From an uncultured Bacteroidota bacterium (GTDB lineage Bacteria; Bacteroidota; Bacteroidia; Chitinophagales; Chitinophagaceae): a stretch of DNA of 64,000 bases. The translations under genes were made by a program, and so were the position numbers. The notes beneath the pieces were generated by a model. That model searched no databases and had not been told where the DNA came from. It was given only the letters and a program-made list of their open reading frames with translations. Shown here one piece after another: positions 25,953 to 34,777 of this stretch; the first letter of the stretch is position 1; every line of letters starts with the position of its first letter. The DNA is taken from positions 1 through 64,000 of the forward strand of contig CAIJXT010000009.1 in assembly GCA_903824665.1 (NCBI GenBank). The letters are read 5' to 3'.

Positions 25953-26984
25953 TTAACTTCCGTATTCCTTCACTGCATCTACAAAAGCCCGGGCATGGTC
26001 TACAGGTACATTGGGCAAAATACCATGCCCCAGATTGGCAACATACCGGTTTATACCAAATCCATCTATCATTTCTTTTACCTCTTTCCTGATCTGAGGT
26101 ATCGGTGCCAGTAGCTTCGACGGGTCAAAGTTGCCTTGCAGCGTCACACGCCCCCCTGTCAATTGCCTCGCCAGCTCGGGCCGTACACTCCAGTCCAGAC
26201 CCAAACCTGCTGCACTGGTGTGGCTCAGATCCTCCAGCGCATACCAGCTTCCCTTAGGAAAAAGGATCACAGGAACTTCGGTGCTCACCGCATCAGCGAT
26301 CTGCACCAGATACGGTTGGGCAAATATCTTAAAGTCAGCCGGACTCAACATACCGCTCCAACTGTCAAATACTTGTACCAGGTCAGCTCCTGCCGCCGCC
26401 TGGGCCTTCAGGTACTTAATTGTTACATCAGTTATCTTCTGTAACAGCTTGTGAGCCAGCTCAGGTTGCGTAAAACAGAATTGTTTAGCCTTGTCAAAAG
26501 TTTTGCTGCCTTTTCCCTCTACCATATAGCAGAGCAGGGTCCAGGGTGCACCCGCAAAACCAATAAGAGGCACTCGCCCGTTCAGTTCCTGCTTGGTTAG
26601 CGTCAGCGCCTTCATCACATAATCCAGACGTTGTTCTGTGTCAGATGTTATCAGCGCATCTATGTCTGCATCGGTAGCCACCACTTTGGGCAGCAGCGGC
26701 CCTTTGCCTTCTTCCATCAGCACCTCCATACCCATAGCCTGTGGTATTACGAGTATGTCCGAAAACAGAATTGCCGCATCTACACCTACCTGGTCCACCG
26801 GCTGCAGTGTTATCTCACATGCTAGCTCAGGCGTCTCCACCCTTGTAAAAAAATCATATTTCTGACGCAGTTTTATGTAATCTGGCAGATACCTGCCTGC
26901 CTGCCGCATCATCCATACAGGCGGCCGGCTTACTGCTTCACCCTTCAGCGCCTTCAACAACAAATCATTCTTCAAAACACTCAT
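25953..26984 (-). CDS. hemE: Uroporphyrinogen decarboxylase
   Basis: HemE removes four carboxyl groups from uroporphyrinogen III to give coproporphyrinogen III. This 343-aa TIM-barrel enzyme has the N-terminal signature [11 protein letters not shown] at residues 26-36, the Asp-containing [12 protein letters not shown] block, and [12 protein letters not shown] in the second half. Near the end it has GLDWSV and LQGNFDP. It is preceded by hemD with a gap of 15 nt and followed by hemF. All family landmarks are present and the length is typical. Confidence 0.97.
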   Translation of the reverse strand: MSVLKNDLLLKALKGEAVSRPPVWMMRQAGRYLPDYIKLRQKYDFFTRVETPELACEITLQPVDQVGVDAAILFSDILVIPQAMGMEVLMEEGKGPLLPKVVATDADIDALITSDTEQRLDYVMKALTLTKQELNGRVPLIGFAGAPWTLLCYMVEGKGSKTFDKAKQFCFTQPELAHKLLQKITDVTIKYLKAQAAAGADLVQVFDSWSGMLSPADFKIFAQPYLVQIADAVSTEVPVILFPKGSWYALEDLSHTSAAGLGLDWSVRPELARQLTGGRVTLQGNFDPSKLLAPIPQIRKEVKEMIDGFGINRYVANLGHGILPNVPVDHARAFVDAVKEYGS

Positions 26985-26999
26985 CTTATTGATTTTAAA

Positions 27000-27779
27000 C
27001 TAATTATTATGATTACTTGAATTAAAATATTCGATAGCATCCTGTAACACCCTTACTTTGGAGGGCGTGCTGCAAACAACAATCTTGTTGTTCGACAGCT
27101 CCCGCAATGCAGCTGCAGTAGTTTGCCCAATCGCAAATAACACCGTTCCGATGCTTACCCGGTTATGCCTGAAGAAACTGTTGGCAGCCGAGGGGCTGTA
27201 AAACAAAACACCATCATATACGTCCTCAACCACATGCATCACCTCCTTCATTTCATACACCACTACTTCCCGTACTGCCACCCCGGCTTTCAGTAGCAAA
27301 CCGGACAGTGTATCTAGCCTTTGATCACCACAAAAAAAGACAATATTCTTGACATTATCTTTAATTATCTTGTTTGCCAATTCCTTTGCATTGTCCCCAA
27401 CGCCAGCAATTCTCACATTTTTATCAGGTGTTTCAACTATATTAAATTGCTCAACAACAACAGATTGTGTCGTATTACCTAAACAATAAACAGACCACTG
27501 AACAGGCATTTTTGCAGCCACTTTAGCCACTGCCATTACGGCATGTTTGCTTGTAAAGACAACTTGAGCTTCAGATTTTGCGATCTCCCCTATCTGCAAA
27601 TCCAGCGCTTTACTTTCCAAAATCCTGCATGCTATAAAGGGTATCACATCCAGTGCAACATCAGCAGGTACCATCCCCTCATACGGGAGGTCACCCGTAT
27701 CTCCGGTACTTAGGATGGATATTCTCTTTGTCAATTGGTGGCCGATGATATTGCGAAGTAAAAGTATATTAAACCACAT
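27000..27779 (-). CDS. hemD: Uroporphyrinogen-III synthase
   Basis: HemD closes hydroxymethylbilane to uroporphyrinogen III with inversion of ring D. The family is poorly conserved, and identification here rests on both sequence and position. The ~259-aa protein has a two-domain pattern: VVFTSKHAVMAVAK in domain 1, then NIVFFCGDQRLDTL, VYEMKEV and GVLFYSPSAANSFF in domain 2, ending with AIGQTTAAALRE. ATG at 27779 was chosen: it overlaps the end of hemC by 11 bp, whereas the longer frame would overlap by over 70 bp. Confidence 0.85.
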   Translation of the reverse strand: MWFNILLLRNIIGHQLTKRISILSTGDTGDLPYEGMVPADVALDVIPFIACRILESKALDLQIGEIAKSEAQVVFTSKHAVMAVAKVAAKMPVQWSVYCLGNTTQSVVVEQFNIVETPDKNVRIAGVGDNAKELANKIIKDNVKNIVFFCGDQRLDTLSGLLLKAGVAVREVVVYEMKEVMHVVEDVYDGVLFYSPSAANSFFRHNRVSIGTVLFAIGQTTAAALRELSNNKIVVCSTPSKVRVLQDAIEYFNSSNHNN

Positions 27780-28668
27780 TTCCAGATAGCAGGGCGGCAA
27801 TTTCGTTACCTGCTTCAAAACCGATATTACCGGCCATATCCGCATCCACTACCCTGCTGATCTCTTTCTTGTCTTTACCATCCACACTGAGTACGTTTCC
27901 TTCAAAATGTAATTTCCCACTCGCTATTCTGGCCAGTGCACTTATGGGAGTGCTACAACCGCCCATCAATGCCCTCAGGAAATCTCGTTCTATTTTGGTA
28001 CACAACGCAGTATCCGCATCATTAAGTGGCGAGCAGGCATCCTGGCTTTCAGCATCACCATCCCTGCTTACAACCATTATCGCACCCTGTGCAGGTGCTG
28101 GCAGCATCCAGTCCAGTGTTATTGCATTATCAGGCCGCAGGCCTATCCGCTCCAGACCGGCCGCAGCAAATATTGCACCATGCCATTGGCTTTCCGCCAC
28201 CTTGCGCAGGCGTGTATTCACATTTCCACGCAGGTTTTCCAAAGTATCAGCAGGATACCGGTGCAGCCATTGTGCCTTACGGCGAATGCTGCTTGTAGCT
28301 ATTATCCGGGACCCCAACGCCCCTTCAGGGGTATACCCCGGGGCAGGCACCAGCACATCATAATAGGATGCCCTCGGCAACACGGCCGCCTGGGCTATAC
28401 CCTTTGCCATCATAGTGGGGACATCTTTCATAGAATGCACCGCAATATCTATGTCGCCATTCAACAAGGCAATGTCTAGCGCACGGGTAAATATCCCCTG
28501 AACGCCGATTTCATATAATGGCGTTTTGAGGTCAGTATCTCCATCGCTTTTTATGTAATGTAATTCCGCCCTGTACCCATGTGTCTCCAGCAACTGCTGC
28601 ACAGTCGTTGCCTGCCACACAGCCAGCTGGCTCTCGCGTGTACCTATCCGGATAAACTTGCTGGTCAT
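27769..28668 (-). CDS. hemC: Hydroxymethylbilane synthase (porphobilinogen deaminase)
   Basis: HemC joins four porphobilinogens into the linear tetrapyrrole hydroxymethylbilane. The 299-aa protein has the start IRIGTRESQLAVWQA, the catalytic loop region DIAVHSMKDVPT, RGNVNTRL with substrate-binding arginines, and C238 in MGGCSTPISALA, where the dipyrromethane cofactor attaches. ATG at 28668 overlaps the hemA stop by one base (TGATG), indicating translational coupling. Confidence 0.97.
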   Translation of the reverse strand: MTSKFIRIGTRESQLAVWQATTVQQLLETHGYRAELHYIKSDGDTDLKTPLYEIGVQGIFTRALDIALLNGDIDIAVHSMKDVPTMMAKGIAQAAVLPRASYYDVLVPAPGYTPEGALGSRIIATSSIRRKAQWLHRYPADTLENLRGNVNTRLRKVAESQWHGAIFAAAGLERIGLRPDNAITLDWMLPAPAQGAIMVVSRDGDAESQDACSPLNDADTALCTKIERDFLRALMGGCSTPISALARIASGKLHFEGNVLSVDGKDKKEISRVVDADMAGNIGFEAGNEIAALLSGNVV

Positions 28669-29921
28669 CAGGCTATATAATCGTTGATTGCTTGTATGTA
28701 ATGGCACCCTGGTGTATTCAGGTTGCGCATGCGGGTAGCCAGGTTGCTCATGGCTTTCTGTACCTTTTCCTCGTGCCTGCCCGGCAAAAATTGCTCGCCC
28801 GACGTCAGTGCGTGCAGCACTACCGGGTCTATCGGCAATCCCATCAGTTTATTCTTTACCTCTTTTAATACCGGTACATGCTTACGCATCTCGCACCAAT
28901 CAGTAAATTCAGCTATATGCTGCGCTATAATTGCTGTAGCCTTGGGTACTTCGTCACGGCGTTTCTGCAATGTTTCATCTTTGATCTTCGACAACATGTC
29001 CACATCCACAAACGAAATCTCAGGCAACTTCTGTGCGTCAGCAGCCACATTGCACGGCACAGATATATCAATAACCAGCTTTTTGCCTGCGTTGGCCAGG
29101 TGCGCTGCCAGCAAAACCGGCTCCGTTGCATTTGTCGACACCACCACTATTGCGGCGTCAGCAATCTCTGTTGCCAGATCAGATAAAGGAGCCGAACTCA
29201 ATCCAAGTTCCCCGGCCAGTGCCACTGCTGTTTCTTCAGTACGATTGATCAGTGTGATATTGCGTGTACCCAGGTAATCTACAATATTTCGGCACGTAAC
29301 CCTTCCTATCTTACCCGTACCTACCAATACAATTTTTTTATCTGCTATCGGTGCATCAGTGCCAGCTCCAGAAAGACCCAGGTACTGTTTTATGTACTGA
29401 ATAGCTGCAAAAGACACAGACACCGTACCACCGCTAAGCTCTGTATGGGTCTTTACGGCTTTCGATGCCTGCAAAACCGAATTGATAAGCCGCTCCATGT
29501 ATTGACCAATAAACCCATTGGCTTTGGCAATTTTTACGGCACATTTTATCTGCCCCAATATTTCATAATCTCCTAATATCTGAGAATCAAGGCCCGCAGC
29601 TACATGGTAAAGGTGAGTTATCGCCTCGCTACCACTCTTGGAATATGAAATACCTGAGAATGTAGCACTGTTTCCGGCACATACACTACAAATAAACTCT
29701 ATAAGATGAAGTTCTGATGCTGCAAAACCGTAAATTTCCGTACGGTTGCATGTCGATAGAATAAAAAAATCACTAACACCAAAATCCTTTGCAGTTGTCA
29801 GCAGCTTAGCATATTGTTCCTGATTCACGGCAAAAAGACCGCGTACCGACGCATCACTCTTTTTGTAGTTGATCCCAACTACTCTGAAAACTTCTGTTTG
29901 GTGCCCTTCTGTTGTGTGCAT
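28668..29921 (-). CDS. hemA: Glutamyl-tRNA reductase
   Basis: HemA reduces glutamyl-tRNA to glutamate-1-semialdehyde, the first committed step of C5-pathway heme synthesis. The 417-aa protein has the catalytic Cys C58 in STCNRTEIYG, the GLDSQILGDYEILGQIK block, the NADPH-binding VGTGKIGR, and a C-terminal dimerisation helix region. It is first in the hemA-hemC-hemD-hemE-hemF operon. hemL and hemB are not in the window. Confidence 0.97.
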   Translation of the reverse strand: MHTTEGHQTEVFRVVGINYKKSDASVRGLFAVNQEQYAKLLTTAKDFGVSDFFILSTCNRTEIYGFAASELHLIEFICSVCAGNSATFSGISYSKSGSEAITHLYHVAAGLDSQILGDYEILGQIKCAVKIAKANGFIGQYMERLINSVLQASKAVKTHTELSGGTVSVSFAAIQYIKQYLGLSGAGTDAPIADKKIVLVGTGKIGRVTCRNIVDYLGTRNITLINRTEETAVALAGELGLSSAPLSDLATEIADAAIVVVSTNATEPVLLAAHLANAGKKLVIDISVPCNVAADAQKLPEISFVDVDMLSKIKDETLQKRRDEVPKATAIIAQHIAEFTDWCEMRKHVPVLKEVKNKLMGLPIDPVVLHALTSGEQFLPGRHEEKVQKAMSNLATRMRNLNTPGCHYIQAINDYIA

Positions 29922-29944
29922 AGTGGTTTATAAAAACTACGTAG

Positions 29945-29976
29945 CAAAGGTACTTTTGGTTGCCCTAGCAGCACAA
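29945..29976 (-). promoter_or_regulatory. Promoter of the hem operon
   Basis: The minus strand has TACCTTTG (29952-29945) and TTG (29976-29974), 21 nt apart. The -7 element lies 24 nt upstream of the hemA ATG. Confidence 0.6.
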
Positions 29977-30182
29977 TTTCTATGTCATAACTACGTCATT
30001 TCAAAGGGTGATTTTGATCAGCGAAAAATATTGAAACAACCGAAGTGGAAAAATTTAGCAGCAAATTTTTGCATGCATAAACCAAACATGAATACTTGTT
30101 GCAAAACAAAAAACTACAAAAAATATTCATAGAAAAATAGTACATTTGAAATTAAGTGATTACCATTAAACTCAAAACCGCT

Positions 30183-31215
30183 ATGAACATAAGTCACATT
30201 TATTGGTTTGGATATTATGATATCACCGAACCGGGGGTACGATACCGGGGCAAATATGCACTTGAATATCTCAAAGAAAAAAACGGCATATCCTTCAACC
30301 TCGTCACCCCGGGGCTATTCATTAAATGTGATATGTCGGTTTATATTGGTTTACATTTCTGTATTGCTCTTCCAAAAAAAGAATTCCATTATCGTATTCC
30401 AAAAAATCCGCACAAATAGAATATATGCTGCTGCTCTCAAATTGCTGCTGTATTTAAGACCTGAAAACACAATTTATGATATTGACGATCCTGATTACCT
30501 CACTTTCAATAAAAAAACCATCAACCATTTTATTCAGAACGCAGAAAAATGTACTGTAGGCAGTGCCGCACTTTACGACTACGCGTCAAAACTAAATCCT
30601 AATAGTTTTCTGCTGACATCACCAGTCATATACCATAACGAAACAAGGAATAACACCAATACTATCTTTACTATCGGCTGGATTGGCTACTACAATGCTC
30701 ACCGTAATAGCCTGAAAGAGTTGCTCTTTCCGGCCCTTTCCAATCACAATTTTGACATAAGATTAGTATTGCTGGGTGTTTCCAATTCGAAAGATATCCT
30801 TGAAATTCAGGCTATGTTCGCTAACTCCCCAAACATAACGCTCGATATTCCGATTGGCATAAACTGGCTTGATGAAATGTCCGTCTATAAACGAATCTGC
30901 ACCTTCGATATTGGGGTTTCGCCTTTGCTAAACACAGACGTAAACCAGGCGAAATCTGCGTTCAAACTTAAACAGTGCCTTTCCTGCGGTGTTCCTGTTC
31001 TTGCTAGCCCAGTTGGCGAAAACAATAGTTTTATAAAAAATGGCGTCAATGGGTATTTCTGCATTGATTCATCGGAATTCAGAATGAAAATCATCACAAT
31101 GAAGGAACTTCATGTTAACGCCTACAATGACATGGCGAAAAACGCATTGGAAACCACTAACGAATTCAACATGAATTTGTACACCAACAATTTGACTGGT
31201 TTATTTTATCGTTAG
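30183..31215 (+). pseudogene. Frameshifted glycosyltransferase (GT4-like)
   Basis: The gene opens at ATG 30183 (MNISHIYWFGYYDITEPGVR). It reads in one frame to about 30310 (FNLVTPG) and then continues in the +1 frame (YSLNVICRF … FQKKNSIIVFQK …) to a stop at 31213-31215. The switch falls at CCCCGGGG (30307-30314), and one base too many there explains it exactly. The second part has a GT-B Rossmann core: FTIGWIGYYNAHRN, LVLLGVS, FDIGVSPLLNTDVN and KLKQCLSCGVPVLASPVGENN, like retaining GT4 enzymes. It lies upstream of and convergent with the DinB gene. Either a real inactivation, a homopolymer sequencing error, or less likely a slippage site. Codon choice is AT-rich. Confidence 0.75.
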
Positions 31216-31285
31216 TCTCTGGCAAATTATCCCGAAACCCGCAACTAAAGTCACAGGCTTCGGGATACTGTATCAAATGGCTCAA

Positions 31286-31777
31286 TCACTGCTCATCAGC
31301 ACTCGGCCCGTAACTGCCCGGAATAGGCACATCCAGGAGCCTCAGGAATACACCCAACTGGGCACGGTGATGCACTATCTGACAGTAGGTAACTCTCAGA
31401 AATTCCAGCTTTGTGGTATGTGAGAAAATCTGATCGCCACTGCGCAGGGTCCACATATCTTCCAGCTGCGCCTCACTGGCTTTTTCCAGGTCGGCCTTGC
31501 CCGCTGCCAACGTTTGTTCAAAAAACGCCATCAATTCATTGCTGTCGGCAAACTGGGGCGGCGTGTAGGGCACCTTGGCAAAGTCCAGCTCGGCAGAGTT
31601 TAATACATAACCTACCCACCCTGGCAATTCGGCTATGTGTCCAGCGAGCGCTTTCAAGGTCATGCTTCGGGTATGTGGCTGCCAGTCGTATTTGTCCTTG
31701 GGTACCCGCGCCAGCATATTACGGGTTGTCATTGCTTCCTGCTCCATCTCTTTGAGCAAAATTGGGATGATCTGCAT
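31286..31777 (-). CDS. DinB-family protein
   Basis: This 163-aa four-helix-bundle protein of the DinB/YfiT superfamily has the metal-site pattern H…HxxxH: WQPHTRSMTLKALAGHIAEL, then VTYCQIVHHRAQLG. Members are metal-binding and often act as thiol S-transferases, but the specific activity is unknown. Start at ATG 31777 fits the family; a longer upstream frame does not. It follows the WYL regulator gene with a 92-nt gap on the same strand and may be its target or operon partner. Confidence 0.8.
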   Translation of the reverse strand: MQIIPILLKEMEQEAMTTRNMLARVPKDKYDWQPHTRSMTLKALAGHIAELPGWVGYVLNSAELDFAKVPYTPPQFADSNELMAFFEQTLAAGKADLEKASEAQLEDMWTLRSGDQIFSHTTKLEFLRVTYCQIVHHRAQLGVFLRLLDVPIPGSYGPSADEQ

Positions 31778-31869
31778 AGTCTTTCTTTTTTTGGTTTGTG
31801 GTACAAAGAAAGACCCTGCCACTGACAGCCCTATGGCAGTCTGCTTGGCAACCCTACAGATATTTTATT

Positions 31870-32559
31870 TTAGTAACTCACTGGCAATTCCTTCATATAG
31901 GCGCTCAGCTCTATGTGGTCCGATTTGGAAAACAGTTTCCCCGTATCTTTCAGCCGCAAAATCCGCGACACCCTGAAGTCGCGGTAGTCGCTCCGCACAT
32001 GGCACCACCCTATCAGGTGCCAGTTCAGCGCATAAAATATGAGGCCTATTGGCTCCACCATCCTGCTGCTCACTTCCTCCTTGTTGTTTTTGTAATCCAC
32101 CTGCAGAATCGTTCTCGCCGATATCGACTGCTGAATCACCGACAAATATTCATAGGTCGGATTGATACACGAGGGAAACTGCATTTTTATCCGTTCATTC
32201 AGATGCTCCAGTTTCTCCTTTGCCCCGCTACCCATCACCGCCTTTACCTTGTTTAGCGCGGTTGCATAGTGATCTCTGATGGACTTATCCGTGAATCCAT
32301 AAACAATACTTTCGCTCAGCAATAGTGCATTTGCCTCCTCCGTTGTAAAAGATACAGGCGGCAGAAAAAAACCGTGCACCACAAAATAGCCCTTCTGCGG
32401 CTCAAAACTCACAGGTATGCCCTGCTCGCCAAGTGCCTTTATATCGCGGTACACAGTCCGTACGCTGATGTCAAATTTGTCAGCGATCTGCTCTGCCGGC
32501 ACATGCTTTTTCGATTGCAGCAGCGTAAGTATCCCGAATAACCTGTCTATCCGATTCAT
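31870..32559 (-). CDS. HTH-WYL transcriptional regulator (YafY-type)
   Basis: This 229-aa regulator starts at ATG 32559 (MNRIDRLFGILTLLQSKK). The N-terminal winged helix-turn-helix (VPAEQIADKFDISVRTVYRDIKALGEQGIPV, residues ~18-48) resembles DeoR-type regulators. The C-terminal WYL domain (~about 130-200) has IGLIFYALNWHLIGWCHVRSDYRDFRVSRI. WYL domains bind small ligands or nucleic acid ends in several regulators. The -7 element is right upstream. Ligand unknown; the neighbouring dinB-family gene is a natural target candidate. Confidence 0.82.
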   Translation of the reverse strand: MNRIDRLFGILTLLQSKKHVPAEQIADKFDISVRTVYRDIKALGEQGIPVSFEPQKGYFVVHGFFLPPVSFTTEEANALLLSESIVYGFTDKSIRDHYATALNKVKAVMGSGAKEKLEHLNERIKMQFPSCINPTYEYLSVIQQSISARTILQVDYKNNKEEVSSRMVEPIGLIFYALNWHLIGWCHVRSDYRDFRVSRILRLKDTGKLFSKSDHIELSAYMKELPVSY

Positions 32560-32566
32560 GGTACAA

Positions 32567-32574
32567 CAAATATA
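32567..32574 (-). promoter_or_regulatory. -7 promoter element, WYL regulator
   Basis: The minus strand reads TATATTTG 8 nt upstream of the ATG at 32559, so the transcript would be almost leaderless. Confidence 0.5.
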
Positions 32575-32813
32575 AAGTACAAACCAGAATATACCGGCAA
32601 AGACAATTCTTGCACTAATGCGCATACTACCAGAAGACGGCTGTGGAAACAATCTGCACGGTCCGTTTTTTCGGATCACCGGTAACATGCCTTCTGGCAA
32701 AACACAAAAACAATCCCTACTTTTACCATTCGTCGGCATTACCAATAATGTCTGGATCGCTTGCGGTACGATTATTGCTGGTACATCAACAAACGTATTA
32801 ATTGTCAAAAAAC

Positions 32814-33596
32814 ATGAATTCATTCAAAGCGCTTTTGCTTATCGCAATAGCTATTACCACACTGGCTGTCTCCTGCAAGCGGGACGACGATGAAGCATCC
32901 TACGAAACAGCACAGCTTGAAATACGCCTTGCTGATGCACCGGGCAGCTTCGATATTGTAAACGTCGACATTCAGCTGATTGCCGTAAAAATGATAGGCG
33001 GCACCGAGATGGTATTGACACCCAACGCACCCGGCCAATATAATCTGCTGAAACTCAACAACGGCAAGGACAGCCTGCTACTCGATATGACGCTACCAGT
33101 GGGCACCCTCGAAAGCATAAGGCTTGTATTTGGTGGCAACAACAATGTTACTATTAAGGGCGTGAAATACAACATGAATGCACCAACGATCGCAGAAGGC
33201 ATGCTGCCACTTGATTTCGACAAAACCATCAAAGCCAATAATACCTACAAGGTATGGATCGATATGGATGCCGGAAGATCTGTAATAAAAACAGGGGCTT
33301 CCAGCTACAAACTCGTACCCGTGCTCAAAACCTATACTTTCGGCACCAATGGCCGCATTGACGGCACAGTATTACCCAAGGCAGCAAATGCAACAATCTA
33401 TGCTGTTTCAGGCGCCGACACTGCAGTCGCCATACCTTCCGACAGCACTGGCTATTTTATGTTCAGCGGTCTTGCAGCGGGTAGCTACCAGCTCATTGCA
33501 GTTGCAGACACAGCAGGCTTTTCACCCAACACCAGAACCGTGAATGTAAACAAGGGCAATCTGACAAGCGCTGGCACCATTTCCCTCGTACCCTGA
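32814..33596 (+). CDS. DUF4382 lipoprotein
   Basis: This 260-aa lipoprotein has a signal peptide with lipobox LAVSC, Cys21 being the lipid-modified residue. KRDDDE follows, an acidic stretch similar to Bacteroidota lipoprotein surface-export signals. The main DUF4382 domain covers about 35-175 (AQLEIRLADAPGSFDIVNVDIQ … NTYKVWIDMDAGRSVI). A small carboxypeptidase-regulatory-like beta domain occupies ~180-260 (DSTGYFMFSGLAAGSYQLIAV). Function unknown; surface or outer-membrane location is inferred from the lipoprotein signal. ATG 32814 was preferred over a TTG four codons upstream. Confidence 0.8.
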   Translation: MNSFKALLLIAIAITTLAVSCKRDDDEASYETAQLEIRLADAPGSFDIVNVDIQLIAVKMIGGTEMVLTPNAPGQYNLLKLNNGKDSLLLDMTLPVGTLESIRLVFGGNNNVTIKGVKYNMNAPTIAEGMLPLDFDKTIKANNTYKVWIDMDAGRSVIKTGASSYKLVPVLKTYTFGTNGRIDGTVLPKAANATIYAVSGADTAVAIPSDSTGYFMFSGLAAGSYQLIAVADTAGFSPNTRTVNVNKGNLTSAGTISLVP

Positions 33597-33739
33597 TAAA
33601 CAGAGTTGACACCTGCTTATTAGTACTCATTGGTAAACGCGACTTAGGTTTCTTATCGAACACTTCTGTTTGAAATGTATCCGCGCGTTATAACAGGAAA
33701 GTCGTGATAGCCGGAAAGCATGGCCACCGCCAAAGAGGC

Positions 33740-34777
33740 TTAGTTAAACCTCGGACAAGTATAGCTGCGCTTTATGCCGTCTTTGTTTCTGCCATAAGAG
33801 CCCTGATAGATCAGCGAAAACTCCATAGCACCATAAGATGAATTGTAGGGTGCCAGCGAAGACATTGTCATATCATAACTGGCCATAAACTGCACCGGCC
33901 CAACCTGCATTCCCGCAGCCAGTATAGCCGCGTCGGCCATTCTGTAAAAGCCACCAAGTATCAGCTGAATCGGTGTCCCATTACCGTTGTTGCCACCACC
34001 AAGTATGGTACGCACCTGCACGCCGGTAACGATTTCAGTAGCACCCTTCTGCTGTGTGTAATACACCGACGGGTTCACGATAAGTATAGATCCTGTTCGT
34101 ACCAGCACATCCAGCGTACCAGCCGGGCGCAAAGCCACCTCGTTTACTCCATTATCATAAAAACTCTCTATCGGCTTGTTGATGTTCACCGCACCACCAC
34201 CCAGTTTCAGATATACATTCTCATTGGGGAACCACGCAAAATTCATCCCTGCACCAATTGTGTAGTAGCTGGTACGCATGATCCCTACCTTTTCGCTGTT
34301 CGGCAGATTGGTATTGAAGCTGAAACCATCCCATTGAGCGTCGAAAGTAAGCAGATCATAATTTACACTCCGCGATACGGTTGCAGCAGACATACCCAGA
34401 GAGATCATAGAAGTATTGCTCAGCTGCAGGTGATACGCCACATTACCCTGTAGCTGCGACAATTTCAGTTGTCCATCACCGGCTTTATCTGTGTAGATCG
34501 TAAAGCCCATTCCCAGCCAGTTGTTGTGGTCATTGTCCTTATTTCCGCCTATCTTAAAATCGCCCCAACCCGAAAACGTATTGTACGGCACTGGCAATGC
34601 AGACCACTGGTTGCGGTAGTTAAGTCCTACCCTGAAGTCATTGTCTGGCATCAGTCCCGTATTGGCAGGGCTGATCAGGATAGGCGCATTATAAAACTGC
34701 GACAGATGGATGCTCTGTGCCGACACAAAGCCACTCATCAGCATAATAGCCACTAAATGCAGTAGTCCTTTCCTCAT
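33740..34777 (-). CDS. PorP/SprF-family T9SS-associated outer-membrane barrel
   Basis: This 345-aa exported protein has a signal peptide (MRKGLLHLVAIMLMSG…SAQ). It then has SIHLSQFYNAPILISPANTGL and RVGLNYRNQWSALPVPYNTFSGW, hallmarks of the PorP/SprF family of outer-membrane beta-barrels, followed by alternating strands ending in SLIYQGS. SprF-like proteins serve particular T9SS type B partner proteins, helping their surface attachment. Here the ATG overlaps the stop of the 1189-aa type B gene (ATGA), so its partner is almost certainly that protein. Confidence 0.88.
   Translation of the reverse strand: MRKGLLHLVAIMLMSGFVSAQSIHLSQFYNAPILISPANTGLMPDNDFRVGLNYRNQWSALPVPYNTFSGWGDFKIGGNKDNDHNNWLGMGFTIYTDKAGDGQLKLSQLQGNVAYHLQLSNTSMISLGMSAATVSRSVNYDLLTFDAQWDGFSFNTNLPNSEKVGIMRTSYYTIGAGMNFAWFPNENVYLKLGGGAVNINKPIESFYDNGVNEVALRPAGTLDVLVRTGSILIVNPSVYYTQQKGATEIVTGVQVRTILGGGNNGNGTPIQLILGGFYRMADAAILAAGMQVGPVQFMASYDMTMSSLAPYNSSYGAMEFSLIYQGSYGRNKDGIKRSYTCPRFN

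Noticed and set aside
30300-30320. Programmed ribosomal frameshift in the glycosyltransferase
   Set aside because: No classical slippery heptamer (X XXY YYZ) or downstream pseudoknot is visible. A C4G4 homopolymer indel explains it more simply.
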